Translations under genes and position numbers: made by a program
Part shown: piece after piece, positions 1-11,116 of the stretch
How positions within the stretch are numbered: the stretch's first letter is position 1
How the letters are laid out: the number at the start of each line of letters is the position of its first letter
DNA from: Pseudofrankia sp. DC12
Lineage (GTDB): Bacteria; Actinomycetota; Actinomycetes; Frankiales; Frankiaceae
NCBI RefSeq assembly: GCF_000966285.1
Contig: NZ_KQ031391.1
Span: 678,978-742,977 of the forward strand
DNA length: 64,000 nucleotides
Reading direction: 5' to 3'
The notes under the pieces: model-generated
Database searches by the model: none
What the model was told of the DNA's origin: nothing
What the model saw: the letters and a program-made list of their open reading frames with translations, nothing else

Positions 1-1982
1 ACCTGATCGCGGTCTACGACTTCGGGGCCGGCGCGTGCGAGGCCGCCGTGCTGTCCGTCTCCGACTACGGCGCCGAGGTCGCCGGCACGCCGGCCGGGAT
101 GGCCGGTGTCGAGATCGACGATTTGTTGCTGGAGCACGTGCTGGCCGCGAGCGGGGTGGACGTCGCCCTGCTGGACCGGACCGAGCCGGCCACGGCCGCG
201 GCGCTCGGCCGGCTGCGCGCCGAGGTCGTCGCGGCCAAGGAGACGCTCGCGGCCGACGACGAGGCGTCGGTCCCGGTCACCCTGCCCGGGGCGTTCGCCT
301 GGGTGACGCTGCGCCGCGAGGACCTGGAGAGGCTGGTCACGCCCGCGGTCGAGGACAGCGTCCGGGTGCTGGCCAGGACGGTCCGCTCGGTTCCCACGAC
401 CGCGGGCGGCCTGTCGTCGGTGCTGCTGTACGGCGGTCTCGCGCGGATGCCGCTGGTCGGCCAGCTGGTCCGGGCCGCGCTGCCCGGCGCGCGCCGGTTC
501 GAGGAGCCGCCCGCGGAGGATCTGGCGATCGGGGCCGCGCTGCTGGCGATCGGCCTCGCCGAGCAGGCCGAGCCGCCGGCCGGTGGTGAGACCGCGGTGA
601 TCGGCGGCGCCACGCTGGAGCCGCCGGAGCTCTCGTCGTTCCCGGGGGTGTCGCTGCCGCCGTCGGGCGCGCTCGCCGGCGCGGGAGCGGCCGTGCCGTT
701 CGCCGCCGCGAGCGGGCCGGACGACGCGGACGCGACCGCCTTGATCACCGCGGCCTACGAGTCGTTCCCGGCCGGGGCCGCCGCGACCGCCGGCGGGACA
801 CAGCCGACGGGGCTCGCGGCGTGGAGCACCGGCGCCGCTGCGGCAGCGCCGCCCAGCGGCGGAGCGGCCGGGCCCGCAGCGGCCAGCGGCGGAGCGGCCG
901 GCGGCCGCAACCGCCGGCGCCGCGGCGGCCTCGGGGCCCTGCGCTCCGCGGGCGGGATCGCGGCGCTGGTCGCGGCCGTCGTCTTCATCGCCGGCGGCAC
1001 GACGCTCGGAGTCGTGCTCACCCAGGGCGGCGGCAACGACACCGCCGCCGTGCAGGCGACGACCGCGCCGGCCGTCGCACCCGCGACGGTCACCGCGCCC
1101 ACCACCGCGGCGGCGGCACCCTCGCGAAACGTGGTGCGGGTCGCGGACTCCGACGAGGTGGCCCCGATCCTGGAGAAGGCGTCCCAGGAGCTGGCGTCGA
1201 GCCAGCCGAACGTCACCGTCGCCTTCGACTCGACCGTCACCGACACCACCACGGCGTTCGCCAAGCTCTGCTCCGGTGAGGCCGCGATCGCCGGCGCCTC
1301 GTTCGAGCTGGACCCGAAGTTCGCGCCCGACCCGAGCTGCAAGGACAAGGTCGTCGGGTTCGAGATCGCCCACCACACCCTGCCGATCATCGTGAACCCG
1401 GCGAACACCTGGCTGGGCTGCCTGAACCTGACGCAGCTGAAGTCGATCTGGGCCCCCGGCTCGACGATCACCCGGTGGAACCAGATCAACAAGTCCTACC
1501 CGGACGAGCCGATCAACTTCGTCGGCCCGGCGAAGAACACCGTCCAGGCCGAGGTGTTCAACTCCAGCATCAACGGGGACAGCACGAAGTCGCGGGACTA
1601 CACCGTGAGGGACCTGGGCGGCGTCGCGCAGACCGTGCTGTCCGACAAGGACGCGATCGGCTTCCTGGACTTCCCGACGTTCGAGACGCTCGGCGCCCAG
1701 CTGCGCGGCGTGCTGGTCAACGGGGGTTCGGGCTGCGAGCCGCCGAACGCGATCACGGCCGGCACCGGCGTCTACACACCGCTGTGCAAGCCGCTCTACG
1801 TCTACGTGCGGACCGACGCGCTGCGCGACCCCGCGACGGCGGCTTACATGAAGTTCTTCCTGGAGAACGAGCAGTCGATCGCGCAGGTCTCGCACTACGT
1901 CCCCCGCGACGACGCCACCGTGAAGGAGAACATCGACAAGGTCAACAGCCTGACCCAGGGGGTCGGGCCAGTCCCAGCCTGA
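1..1982 (+). CDS. Hsp70-like actin-fold ATPase fused through a membrane segment to a PstS-like binding domain (5' end outside window)
   Basis: The reading frame is already open at base 3 and the first residues, LIAVYDFGAGACEAAVL, match the second phosphate-binding loop of Hsp70/DnaK (consensus YDxGGGTxD). The gene therefore starts upstream. About 190 residues of Hsp70 nucleotide-binding fold follow, ending with LLYGGLARMPLVGQLV, the adenosine-site loop. Next comes an Ala/Pro/Gly linker, an Arg cluster (NRRRRGG) and one hydrophobic segment around bases 952-1020. From about base 1132 a domain resembles phosphate ABC-transporter substrate-binding proteins (PBP_like_2/PstS), with Cys pairs that could form disulfides. 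The inferred topology is a cytoplasmic ATPase with an extracytoplasmic binding domain. The ligand is unknown; phosphate is only suggested by family resemblance. Domain identification is good, function is unknown. Confidence 0.8.
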   Translation, partial: LIAVYDFGAGACEAAVLSVSDYGAEVAGTPAGMAGVEIDDLLLEHVLAASGVDVALLDRTEPATAAALGRLRAEVVAAKETLAADDEASVPVTLPGAFAWVTLRREDLERLVTPAVEDSVRVLARTVRSVPTTAGGLSSVLLYGGLARMPLVGQLVRAALPGARRFEEPPAEDLAIGAALLAIGLAEQAEPPAGGETAVIGGATLEPPELSSFPGVSLPPSGALAGAGAAVPFAAASGPDDADATALITAAYESFPAGAAATAGGTQPTGLAAWSTGAAAAAPPSGGAAGPAAASGGAAGGRNRRRRGGLGALRSAGGIAALVAAVVFIAGGTTLGVVLTQGGGNDTAAVQATTAPAVAPATVTAPTTAAAAPSRNVVRVADSDEVAPILEKASQELASSQPNVTVAFDSTVTDTTTAFAKLCSGEAAIAGASFELDPKFAPDPSCKDKVVGFEIAHHTLPIIVNPANTWLGCLNLTQLKSIWAPGSTITRWNQINKSYPDEPINFVGPAKNTVQAEVFNSSINGDSTKSRDYTVRDLGGVAQTVLSDKDAIGFLDFPTFETLGAQLRGVLVNGGSGCEPPNAITAGTGVYTPLCKPLYVYVRTDALRDPATAAYMKFFLENEQSIAQVSHYVPRDDATVKENIDKVNSLTQGVGPVPA

Positions 1983-2014
1983 CCGGTCCCCGCGTCGGAG
2001 GCCGTTCCCACCGA

Positions 2015-2039
2015 GGCGGCCGGCCCCGTGCCGGCCGCC
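2015..2039 (+). terminator. Hairpin terminator after the Hsp70/binding-protein fusion
   Basis: A perfect 9-bp inverted repeat, GGCGGCCGG/CCGGCCGCC, encloses a 7-nt loop and starts 33 nt after the stop codon. There is no strong U tract, as is usual in high-GC actinobacteria. Confidence 0.5.
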
Positions 2040-2074
2040 TTCGGCTTGTCGTACGCGCGGCGGATGATGGGCCG

Positions 2075-2536
2075 GTGCTGATCCGGGTGGAGGGAACCGA
2101 CCTGCCGGGGCGCAGCTGCGCCGGCCCCGCCGGGCTTGCGGGCTACGAGAACATCCATGTCGCGGTGCAGCGGCGGGAACGGCCGGCCGAGCTGCTCGAC
2201 CCGGTGGCGGCCGACGTCGCCATGGCGGTGTGGACGCTGGAGTGCACCTCGGCGGTCACGCCGGGTGGCCTCGACCTGAAGGGCCGGTACGTCCAGGGCC
2301 GGCCCGGCGAGCGGTTCCTCTACCTCAACTGGGGCACTGTCGACCCGGCGACCGGCGGCTTCACCATGTTCCGCCGGGCCAAGCTGTGGCTGAACGCCGT
2401 GCCGGCCGACGTCCTCGCGGCCGCGGTCGAGTCCGGGCTGCTCGTCGGGCGCCTCGGCCTCACCGACGCCAAGGGCCACCCGACGGGCGCGTCCGTCCGC
2501 CCCCCTCAGATCACCTGGACCGCCGCGTCGAGCTGA
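2075..2536 (+). CDS. DUF5990 family protein
   Basis: The predicted protein has 153 residues from GTG 2075; upstream ATGs are out of frame. It resembles small actinobacterial DUF5990 proteins: an N-terminal strand (VLIRVEGTDLPG), the segment AVWTLECTS, then LKGRYVQGRPGERFLYLNWGT. No catalytic motif, signal peptide or membrane segment is visible, so it is probably cytosolic. It sits alone between two hairpins and converges on the downstream LuxR gene. Function is unknown; family assignment is from general resemblance. Confidence 0.65.
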   Translation: MLIRVEGTDLPGRSCAGPAGLAGYENIHVAVQRRERPAELLDPVAADVAMAVWTLECTSAVTPGGLDLKGRYVQGRPGERFLYLNWGTVDPATGGFTMFRRAKLWLNAVPADVLAAAVESGLLVGRLGLTDAKGHPTGASVRPPQITWTAASS

Positions 2537-2613
2537 CTCGCCGGCCAGGACGACGGGGCGCATCCGCGGGGGCGCGCCCGGTCCGGCCGTCGAGGCCTCC
2601 GGCGGCGGGCTCA

Positions 2614-2640
2614 GGACCGTCGCGCGGGACGGGACGGTCC
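2614..2640. terminator. Hairpin between convergent genes
   Basis: The inverted repeat GGACCGTC/GACGGTCC with an 11-nt loop lies in the 150-bp gap between the DUF5990 gene (+) and the LuxR gene (-). It is placed to serve both directions. Confidence 0.4.
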
Positions 2641-2686
2641 GATGACCGCGGCGCCATCGGATCACGCCGGCGACGGGATACGCGGC

Positions 2687-3280
2687 TCAGCGGGCGGCGG
2701 AGGCCGGGGCCGGCTGGCCGCAGGGGATCACGTCGCCCTCCCGGCCCAGATTTATCAGCAGGTCGCCGGCTTCCTCGGCGACGGCGACCTGCGCCGCCAG
2801 CGCGTCGAGGTCGGTGTCGGTCCGGCCCGGGCCGTGATGGATCAGCACCAGCCGACGGACCTGGCACGCCCGGGCGAAGAGGTAGATGAGCACCGCCTTG
2901 ACGCGGCGGTTGGTGTCCGGCTCGGCGGTGAGGCCCAGCTTGGCGAACAGCGTGTTGATGTGCTTCTCGACCGCGCGCTCGCTGAGGAACAGCGCCGCGC
3001 CGGCGGCCGCGTTGCTCTTGCCCTGAGCGATCTGTGCGAGCACGTCACGTTCCCGGTCGGTCAGCGCCGTCAGCGGCGAGGCCCTGCGCGTGGCGCGCGC
3101 GGCCACGAGTGCCTCCACGACCGCGGGGTCGACCACCGATCCGCCGGCCGCGACCGCACGCACCGCCCTCGCGAGCTGTCCCGGCTCGCCCACCGCGAGA
3201 TCGGGCTGGCTGTCCAGCATCCCGCGCACGCCCTCGCGCACGATCAGCGAGTCGTCGGCGAGCACGATGCCCAGTGACAC
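2687..3280 (-). CDS. LuxR/NarL-type regulator with an internally deleted receiver domain
   Basis: The first 29 residues look like the start of a receiver domain (IVLADDSLIVREGV, with the acidic pair D9-D10). The sequence then jumps straight to the last receiver helix (GQLARAVRAVAAGGS). The phospho-accepting Asp, normally near residue 54, and the switch Thr/Lys region are absent. A complete LuxR-type helix-turn-helix follows (about residues 70-135: LTDRERDVLAQIAQGKSN, then SERAVEKHINTLFAKLGL). After it comes a 60-residue tail (FARACQVRRLVLIHH...) that does not look like the family. The tail could be a frameshifted or read-through extension. It is either a phosphorylation-independent regulator or a decaying gene. 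The GTG start has a -10-like TAGGCT exactly 6 nt upstream and no Shine-Dalgarno. Confidence 0.65.
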   Translation of the reverse strand: MSLGIVLADDSLIVREGVRGMLDSQPDLAVGEPGQLARAVRAVAAGGSVVDPAVVEALVAARATRRASPLTALTDRERDVLAQIAQGKSNAAAGAALFLSERAVEKHINTLFAKLGLTAEPDTNRRVKAVLIYLFARACQVRRLVLIHHGPGRTDTDLDALAAQVAVAEEAGDLLINLGREGDVIPCGQPAPASAAR

Positions 3281-3286
3281 AGGAAA

Positions 3287-3292
3287 AGCCTA
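3287..3292 (-). promoter_or_regulatory. Candidate leaderless -10 hexamer for the LuxR gene
   Basis: TAGGCT (minus strand) ends 6 nt before GTG 3280, placing the expected transcription start on the start codon. No clear -35 was identified. Confidence 0.4.
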
Positions 3293-3454
3293 CCGAAAGA
3301 CGATCACGGGGTGCCCCGCCAGTCCGCTGGCTGACGCCACCCCGGCCCGCCGGCTCGCCATAGCCGTCGCGCGCGCGCCCACCGGACCTTCCGGGCCATG
3401 GCCAGGGGTGGGCGTGGCAGAGTACGCCGCGAAGGCCGAGGAGGTGGGCAGGTC

Positions 3455-5053
3455 TTGACAGTCCAGCGCGCGGTGGCTCAGGCCCGGCCGGACGGCTATG
3501 ACGCCGTCGTCGTGGGGTCCGGTCCGAACGGGCTGACCGGGGCGGTCATGCTCGCCGAGGCCGGCTGGCGGGTCCTGGTGCTCGAGGCGAAGAGCGTGCC
3601 GGGCGGCGGCCTGCGCACCGAGGAGCTGACCCTGCCCGGCTTCCGGCACGACGTCTGCGCCACGGTGCTGCCGCTGGCACTGTCGTCCCCGGCGCTGCGC
3701 GGGTACGGCCAGGCCCGGACCTCCCAGCTCGCTGACCTCCCAGATCCGCTCCGCGAATCCGGCAGGGGCCCTGGCGCCGATCCGGCTGGGGCCCCGGGCG
3801 TCTCCTGGGCGCACCCGCCGATACCGCTCGCCCACCCGCTCGACGACGGAACGGCTTTGTTGCTGCGCGACATCGACCGCACGGCCGCCGGGCTGGCCGC
3901 TGGACAGCGCCGCGCACCGGCAGGCTCCGCATCCGGCGCGACCGGCCCGACGCCGGCGTCGTCGTCCGGTGGCGACCCGTCCGGTTGGCGGCGGCTGTTC
4001 GGGCCGCTCGTCGCCGCCGGCCCCCGGCTCCCCGACACCGTGCTGTCGCTGCTGGGCCTGCCACCCGCCGCGCCGCTCGCACTCGCCAGGTTCGGCGCGG
4101 CCGGCGTGTGGCCCGCTACGGGGCTCGCCCGCGCCGCCCTGCGCGGCGACGCCGCCCAGGCGCTCTTCGCCGGGCTGGCCGCGCACTCGATGCTCGACCT
4201 CCGGCAGACGATCACCTCGGCCTACGGGCTGCTCCTCGGGGTGACCGCGCACCAGGTCGGCTGGCCGGTCGCCGTCGGCGGCTCGGCGAGCCTCGCCGAC
4301 GCCCTCGTCGCCCGGCTACGCCGCCTCGGCGGCGACCTGGTCACCGACCACGAGGTCACGAGCCTCGCCGAGCTGCCGCCGGCCCGAGCCGTGCTGCTCG
4401 ACCTCACCCCCCGCCAGGTGCTGCGGATCGCGGGCGACGCACTACCGGCCCGCTACCGCGCCGCGCTGGCCCGCTACCGCTACGGCCCGGGCGTCTTCAA
4501 GGTCGACTGGGCGCTCGACGGCCCGGTGCCCTGGCGGGACGACGCCGTCGCCGCCGCCGGCACCGTCCACCTCGGCGGCACCCTCGCCCAGGTCGCCGCC
4601 GCCGAGCACGCGGTAGCCCAAGGCCGCCACCCCGAACGGCCGTTCGTGCTGTTCGTCCAGGCCACCGTCGCCGACCCGAGCCGGGCGCCGGCCGGCAAGC
4701 ACACCGGATGGGCCTACTGCCACGTCCCGCTCGGCTCCACCGTCGACATGACGGACGCGATCGAGGCCCAGCTCGAGCGGTTCGCCCCCGGCTTCCGCGA
4801 CCGCATTCTCGCCCGCCACACGATGGGCCCGGCAGCCCTCGAGGCACACAACGCCAACGACATCGGCGGCGACATCGGCGGCGGCACCGCCGACGTCCGC
4901 CAGCTGATGGCTCGCCCGGTCCTGTCCCGCCAGCCCTGGGCGACCCCGCTGCCCGGCGTTTACCTGTGCTCGGCCGCCACCCCACCCGGCGCCGGCATCC
5001 ACGGCATGTCCGGCCGCCACGCCGCCCAGCTGGCCCTCTACCGCGCCCGGTAG
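3455..5053 (+). CDS. FAD-dependent oxidoreductase of the phytoene desaturase/PYROXD2 type
   Basis: The N-terminus carries the dinucleotide-binding motif VVVGSGPNGLTGAVMLAEAG, followed by an acidic residue at the end of strand 2 (VLVLEA). The C-terminus has the typical second FAD-contacting stretch GVYLCSAATPPGAGIHGM. Middle-domain features (GGSASLADALVARLRRLGGD) fit carotenoid-desaturase-like flavoproteins of the PYROXD2 subgroup, whose substrates are mostly unknown. The TTG start is chosen because AGGAGGTG lies 8 nt upstream; the frame stays open further upstream without a better start. Predicted length is 532 residues, near the family norm. There are no carotenoid genes nearby, so a carotenoid role is not supported. 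Confidence 0.8.
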   Translation: MTVQRAVAQARPDGYDAVVVGSGPNGLTGAVMLAEAGWRVLVLEAKSVPGGGLRTEELTLPGFRHDVCATVLPLALSSPALRGYGQARTSQLADLPDPLRESGRGPGADPAGAPGVSWAHPPIPLAHPLDDGTALLLRDIDRTAAGLAAGQRRAPAGSASGATGPTPASSSGGDPSGWRRLFGPLVAAGPRLPDTVLSLLGLPPAAPLALARFGAAGVWPATGLARAALRGDAAQALFAGLAAHSMLDLRQTITSAYGLLLGVTAHQVGWPVAVGGSASLADALVARLRRLGGDLVTDHEVTSLAELPPARAVLLDLTPRQVLRIAGDALPARYRAALARYRYGPGVFKVDWALDGPVPWRDDAVAAAGTVHLGGTLAQVAAAEHAVAQGRHPERPFVLFVQATVADPSRAPAGKHTGWAYCHVPLGSTVDMTDAIEAQLERFAPGFRDRILARHTMGPAALEAHNANDIGGDIGGGTADVRQLMARPVLSRQPWATPLPGVYLCSAATPPGAGIHGMSGRHAAQLALYRAR

Positions 5054-5193
5054 GCGCCGCCGGACGCGGTCCGCCCCAATCGGCCCCATGGGGCGCGGGC
5101 CTGCGCGCGCGAACTGTGGTCCCAGCAGCCGCGCCGTGATCGCAAGCCAGTGTGACTGACAGTACATTGAAGGCTCCAAGCGGCGGGGGCCTC

Positions 5194-5199
5194 TACGAT
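5194..5199 (+). promoter_or_regulatory. Candidate leaderless -10 hexamer for mutA
   Basis: TACGAT ends 6 nt before ATG 5206. The alternative in-frame GTG 5152 has no Shine-Dalgarno, so the position of this hexamer favours ATG 5206 as the translation start. Confidence 0.4.
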
Positions 5200-5205
5200 C
5201 CGGTC

Positions 5206-7166
5206 ATGACCGTTCCCCCGGCCGATCTGGAGCTCGCCGCCCTGTTCCCGGCGGCGTCGCGCGAGGCCTGGCAAAAGCTGGTCCTCGGCGTGCTGCGCAA
5301 GTCCGGAGTGGCTGGTGAGCAGGCTCTCCCGGCCGACGCCGAGGCCCTCATCTCGACCGCGAGCTACGACGGCTTCGCGATCAGGCCGCTGTACACCGCG
5401 CAGGAAACGACGCCCATCGAGGCCGGCCTGCCCGGTCACGCTCCGTTCGTGCGCGGCCGGCGGGCCGAGGGCGCGAACGTCGACGGCTGGGATGTCCGCG
5501 CGCTGCACACCCACCCGGACGCGAAGGTGACGGCCGAGGCGATTCTCGACGACCTCGAGGGCGGGGCCACGTCGATCTGGCTGCGGCTGGCCGCCCCGTC
5601 GGCCGACGCCGGCGAGGGCCTGTCCGCCGAGGCGCTGCCGGACGTGCTGCGCGAGGTCTACCTCGACCTGGCGCCGGTCGTCCTGGACACCGGCGGCGAC
5701 GCGGTCACGACGACGGCAGCCGCGGACGTGCTGCTCGCGCTGGCGGGCGTGCGGGGGGTCGCGCCGTCGACGCTGCGCGCCACGCTCGGCGCCGACCCAC
5801 TCGGCTTCGCCGCCCGCACCGGGCTCGGCGGCGACAAGCTCGCGGCGCACCTGGACGAGGCGTCCCGGCTGGCCGCGCGCGTCGCCGCCGGCTACCCGGG
5901 CGTCCGGACCTTCGTCGTCGACGCGACGCCGTACCACGACGCGGGCGGCAGCGACGCGCAGGAGCTCGGCGCCTCGATCGCCACCGGGGTGGCCTACCTG
6001 CGGGCGCTGACCGGGTCAGGGGTGGCCGGGTCCGCGGTGGCCGGCGCGGCCGGGTTCGACGTCGCCGGGGCGCTCGCCCAGCTGGAGTTCCGGTACGCGG
6101 CCACCGCCGACCAGTTCGCCACGATCGCCAAGCTGCGCGCCGCCCGGCTGCTGTGGGCCCGGGTCGCCGAGGTCTGCGGCGCGGCCGGCGCCGACCAGGC
6201 TCAGCGCCAGCACGCGGTCACCTCGTCGGCGATGATGACGCGGCGCGAACCGTACGTGAACCTGCTGCGCACCACGATCGCCGCGTTCTCGGCCAGCGTG
6301 GGCGGCGCGGACGCCGTCACCGTGCTGCCGTTCGACGACCGGCTCGGCCTGCCGGACGGCACCTCCCGCCGGCTGGCCCGCAACATCCAGGCGCTGCTGC
6401 ACGACGAGTCGAGCCTCGCCCGGGTGATCGACCCGGCCGGCGGCTCGTGGTTCGTCGAGTCGCTGACCGCCGAGCTGGCCGAGGCCGCCTGGGGGTTCTT
6501 CACCGAGATCGAGCGGGCCGGCGGGATGGCGGCTGCGCTCGCGAGCGGGCTGGTGGCCGAGCGGATCGACACGACCTGGGCCCGGCGCCGCGAGGACCTG
6601 GCGTTGCGCCGGGCGCCGCTGACCGGTGTCAGCGAGTTCCCGAACGTCGCCGAGACCCTGCCGCCGCGGTCCCCGGCTCCGGCACGGGCCGGCGGCCCGG
6701 GTGGGCTGCCGGTCCGGCACTACGACGACGACTACGAGGCGCTGCGGGCCCGGTCGGACGCGCACCTGGCCGCGACCGGCGCCCGGCCGGTGGCTTTCCT
6801 CGCCACGATCGGGCCGCTGGCAACGTTCACGCCACGGGCCACCTTCGCGGCGAACCTGTTCCAGGCCGGCGGGCTGGAGACTCCCACCGCCGGCCCCGGC
6901 GACGACCCGGCCGCGATCGCCGCAGCCTTCACGGCGTCCGGGGCGAGGATCGCCTGCCTGTGCTCGTCCGACAAGATCTACGCGGCGAGCGCCGCGCCCG
7001 TCGCCGCCGCGCTCAAGGCGGCCGGCGCCACCCACGTCTGGCTCGCCGGCAAGCCGGGTGACCGGGCCGGCTCCGACGCGGCCGCCGGCGTCGACGGCTA
7101 CATCGTCACCGGCGGCGACGCCGTCGACGTCCTTCGCACCGCGCTCACGAAGGCCGAGGTCGCCTG

Positions 7167-7167
<1 letters not shown>
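5206..7167 (+). CDS. mutA: Methylmalonyl-CoA mutase small (beta) subunit
   Basis: This is the non-catalytic partner of the adenosylcobalamin-dependent mutase that interconverts methylmalonyl-CoA and succinyl-CoA in propionate and odd-chain metabolism. The 653-residue product has a mutase TIM-barrel-like domain ([34 protein letters not shown]). Its C-terminal B12-fold domain lacks the DxHxxG cobalt-ligand motif, as expected for the small subunit. The stop codon overlaps the mutB start by one base, so translation is coupled. ATG 5206 is preferred over GTG 5152; the latter would add 18 residues unlike the family and has no ribosome-binding site. Confidence 0.92.
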
Positions 7168-9398
<2,231 letters not shown>

Positions 9399-9455
9399 GC
9401 CCGCGCTGGCCCGGCCCGACTTTGCGATCTACCGTTGACGGAGGTTCTCGCCCGC

Positions 9456-10493
9456 GTGCCCGAGCCTGGCCCCCAGGTGCCAGCCCGCCGCCCCATCGAC
9501 GTCGACGTGTTCGCCGACGGGGTGCTGGCCAACAACCGGACGCTCGTCGCGCGGGCGATCACCCTGGTCGAGTCCAGCCGGGCCGACCACCGGGAGGCGG
9601 CCCAGCAGCTGCTGGTCAAGCTGCTCCCGCACACCGGGAAGGCCCGCCGGGTGGGCATCACGGGCGTGCCCGGCGTCGGCAAGTCGACCTTCATCGACGC
9701 GCTCGGCACGATGCTCACCGGCCAGGGGCACCGGGTCGCGGTACTCGCCGTCGACCCGTCCTCGACTCGCACCGGCGGGAGCATCCTCGGCGACAAGACC
9801 CGGATGGCCACCCTCTCCACCGACCCGGACGCGTTCATCCGGCCCTCACCGACCGCGGGCACCCTGGGCGGCGTCGCGAAGGCCACCCGCGAGGCGATCG
9901 TCATCATGGAGGCCGCCGGCTACGACGTCGTGCTGGTCGAGACGGTCGGCGTCGGCCAGTCCGAGACGACGGTCGCCGACATGGTCGACACCTTCCTGTT
10001 CCTGACCCTGGCCCGCACCGGCGACCAGCTGCAGGGCATCAAGAAGGGCGTCCTGGAGATCGCCGACGTGATCACGGTGAACAAGGCCGACGGGCCGCAC
10101 CTGATCGACGCGCAGCGGGCCGCCCGGGAGCTCGCCGGCGCGCTGCGGATGCTGCGGGCCCCGGACGACGGCTGGCGCGCCCCCGTGCTGACCTGCTCGG
10201 CGATCGAGAAGAGCGGCCTGGCCGAGGTCTGGGCGCAGGTCGTCGCCCACCAGGACATGCTCGACGCCGCCGGGCTGCTGGCCGCCCGCCGCCGCCGCCA
10301 GCAGGTCGACTGGACCTGGGCGATGGTGCATGACCGGCTGCTCACCGACCTGCACGCCCACCCGGCCGTCCGCGCGCTCGCCCCGGACCTGGAGCGCCAG
10401 GTCCGCGACGGCGTCCTCACCCCGAGCCTCGCCGCCGACGCCCTGCTGGCCGCCTACGGCACCGGCCGGCCGACACAGCAGTCGCGCCTTTAG
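9456..10493 (+). CDS. meaB: MeaB/ArgK-type GTPase chaperone of methylmalonyl-CoA mutase
   Basis: G3E-family P-loop GTPase that protects and gates cofactor loading of the B12-dependent mutase. Visible motifs are Walker A in GITGVPGVGKSTF, the LAVDPSSTRTGGSILGDKTRM segment typical of MeaB, the VETVGVGQSE switch region, and NKAD for guanine recognition. GTG 9456 is chosen because CGGAGG lies 11 nt upstream; TTG 9435 in the same frame is an alternative adding 7 residues. The C-terminus (about 50 residues) is the dimerisation arm. It lies 57 nt after mutB on the same strand, consistent with one operon. Confidence 0.95.
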   Translation: MPEPGPQVPARRPIDVDVFADGVLANNRTLVARAITLVESSRADHREAAQQLLVKLLPHTGKARRVGITGVPGVGKSTFIDALGTMLTGQGHRVAVLAVDPSSTRTGGSILGDKTRMATLSTDPDAFIRPSPTAGTLGGVAKATREAIVIMEAAGYDVVLVETVGVGQSETTVADMVDTFLFLTLARTGDQLQGIKKGVLEIADVITVNKADGPHLIDAQRAARELAGALRMLRAPDDGWRAPVLTCSAIEKSGLAEVWAQVVAHQDMLDAAGLLAARRRRQQVDWTWAMVHDRLLTDLHAHPAVRALAPDLERQVRDGVLTPSLAADALLAAYGTGRPTQQSRL

Positions 10494-10495
10494 TC

Positions 10496-10513
10496 GATCT
10501 TTCCGGCAAGATC
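10496..10513 (+). terminator. Short hairpin after meaB
   Basis: GATCTT/AAGATC with a 6-nt loop begins 3 nt after the stop codon. It is a weak but well-placed candidate terminator for mutA-mutB-meaB. Confidence 0.35.
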
Positions 10514-10711
10514 AACGCCGCCCCGGGCTCATCGCCGCCCGAGGCCTGATCGCCCGCTGGATTCTCCGGGGACTGGATGTCGCCGAACTGGCGGACAGCC
10601 CAGCGGGCGGGGCAAAGGCTTCGAGTATCCCGCGGTCTTTCGGTGGTCGCGATCAGGCGATGCCGTTGTGGCGTGGTGCCCGGACGGGACGTGCCGCGGC
10701 GCCAGGCGGCA

Positions 10712-10873
10712 TCACGCCGGCTGGTAGGTCTGGTGGAAGGCCTCGACGAGCGCGGCCCAGTTGGCCGACGGCACCAGCCCGCCGGTCTGCGTGTGCCTGA
10801 TACACGTGTCGCCGGCGAACCCGCGGTGCTCGTACACGGCGAGCCCTCCCCTGTCAGCGCGGAAAGCGCCCAT
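10712..10873 (-). CDS. Small unrecognised open reading frame (53 codons)
   Basis: ATG 10873 to TGA 10712 encodes 53 residues (for example AVYEHRGFAGDTCIRHTQT and a Trp-containing C-terminus). Roughly 90% of third codon positions are G or C, far above chance even here, so the frame looks protein-coding now or recently. It overlaps the 3' end of the NlpC/P60 fragment in another frame and lies in a zone of gene debris. No strong ribosome-binding site is seen. It may be a small gene or the 3' remnant of a longer one. I do not recognise the family. Confidence 0.4.
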   Translation of the reverse strand: MGAFRADRGGLAVYEHRGFAGDTCIRHTQTGGLVPSANWAALVEAFHQTYQPA

Positions 10874-11087
10874 GCCGTGGTACTTGCCACCTGTATGGCG
10901 CGATTTTCACTACTTGTCCTCGCCCCGAGGCTGTGATCATCTGTCCGTTTCCGATGTAGATCGCGACGTGGTGGATGTTGGTGGCGGTGCCGTAGTAGAG
11001 GAGATCGCCAATCTGGAGTGGTTCCTCGGGTGGGAGCACGGGCCCGGCCTCGTACTGGGTCTGTGCGGTGCGGGGTAGGTCGATCCC
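10854..11087 (-). pseudogene. Remnant of an NlpC/P60 cell-wall peptidase gene
   Basis: One frame encodes GIDLPRTAQTQYEAG and then LQIGDLLYYG, HHVAIYIGNGQMI. These match the middle and C-terminal half of NlpC/P60 endopeptidases, including the catalytic His region (HHVAIYIG). The N-terminal part with the catalytic Cys (DCSG motif) is missing: upstream the frame abuts an unrelated FBP-domain fragment. It is a truncated, presumably inactive relic. Confidence 0.65.
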
Positions 11088-11116
11088 GCCGGGATCCGTC
11101 CGCCAAGGCCGACGAC

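Noticed and set aside
5083-5094. Palindrome GCCCCATGGGGC between the flavoprotein gene and mutA
   Set aside because: No loop or T tract for a terminator and no recognised operator; a short palindrome is expected by chance at this GC content.
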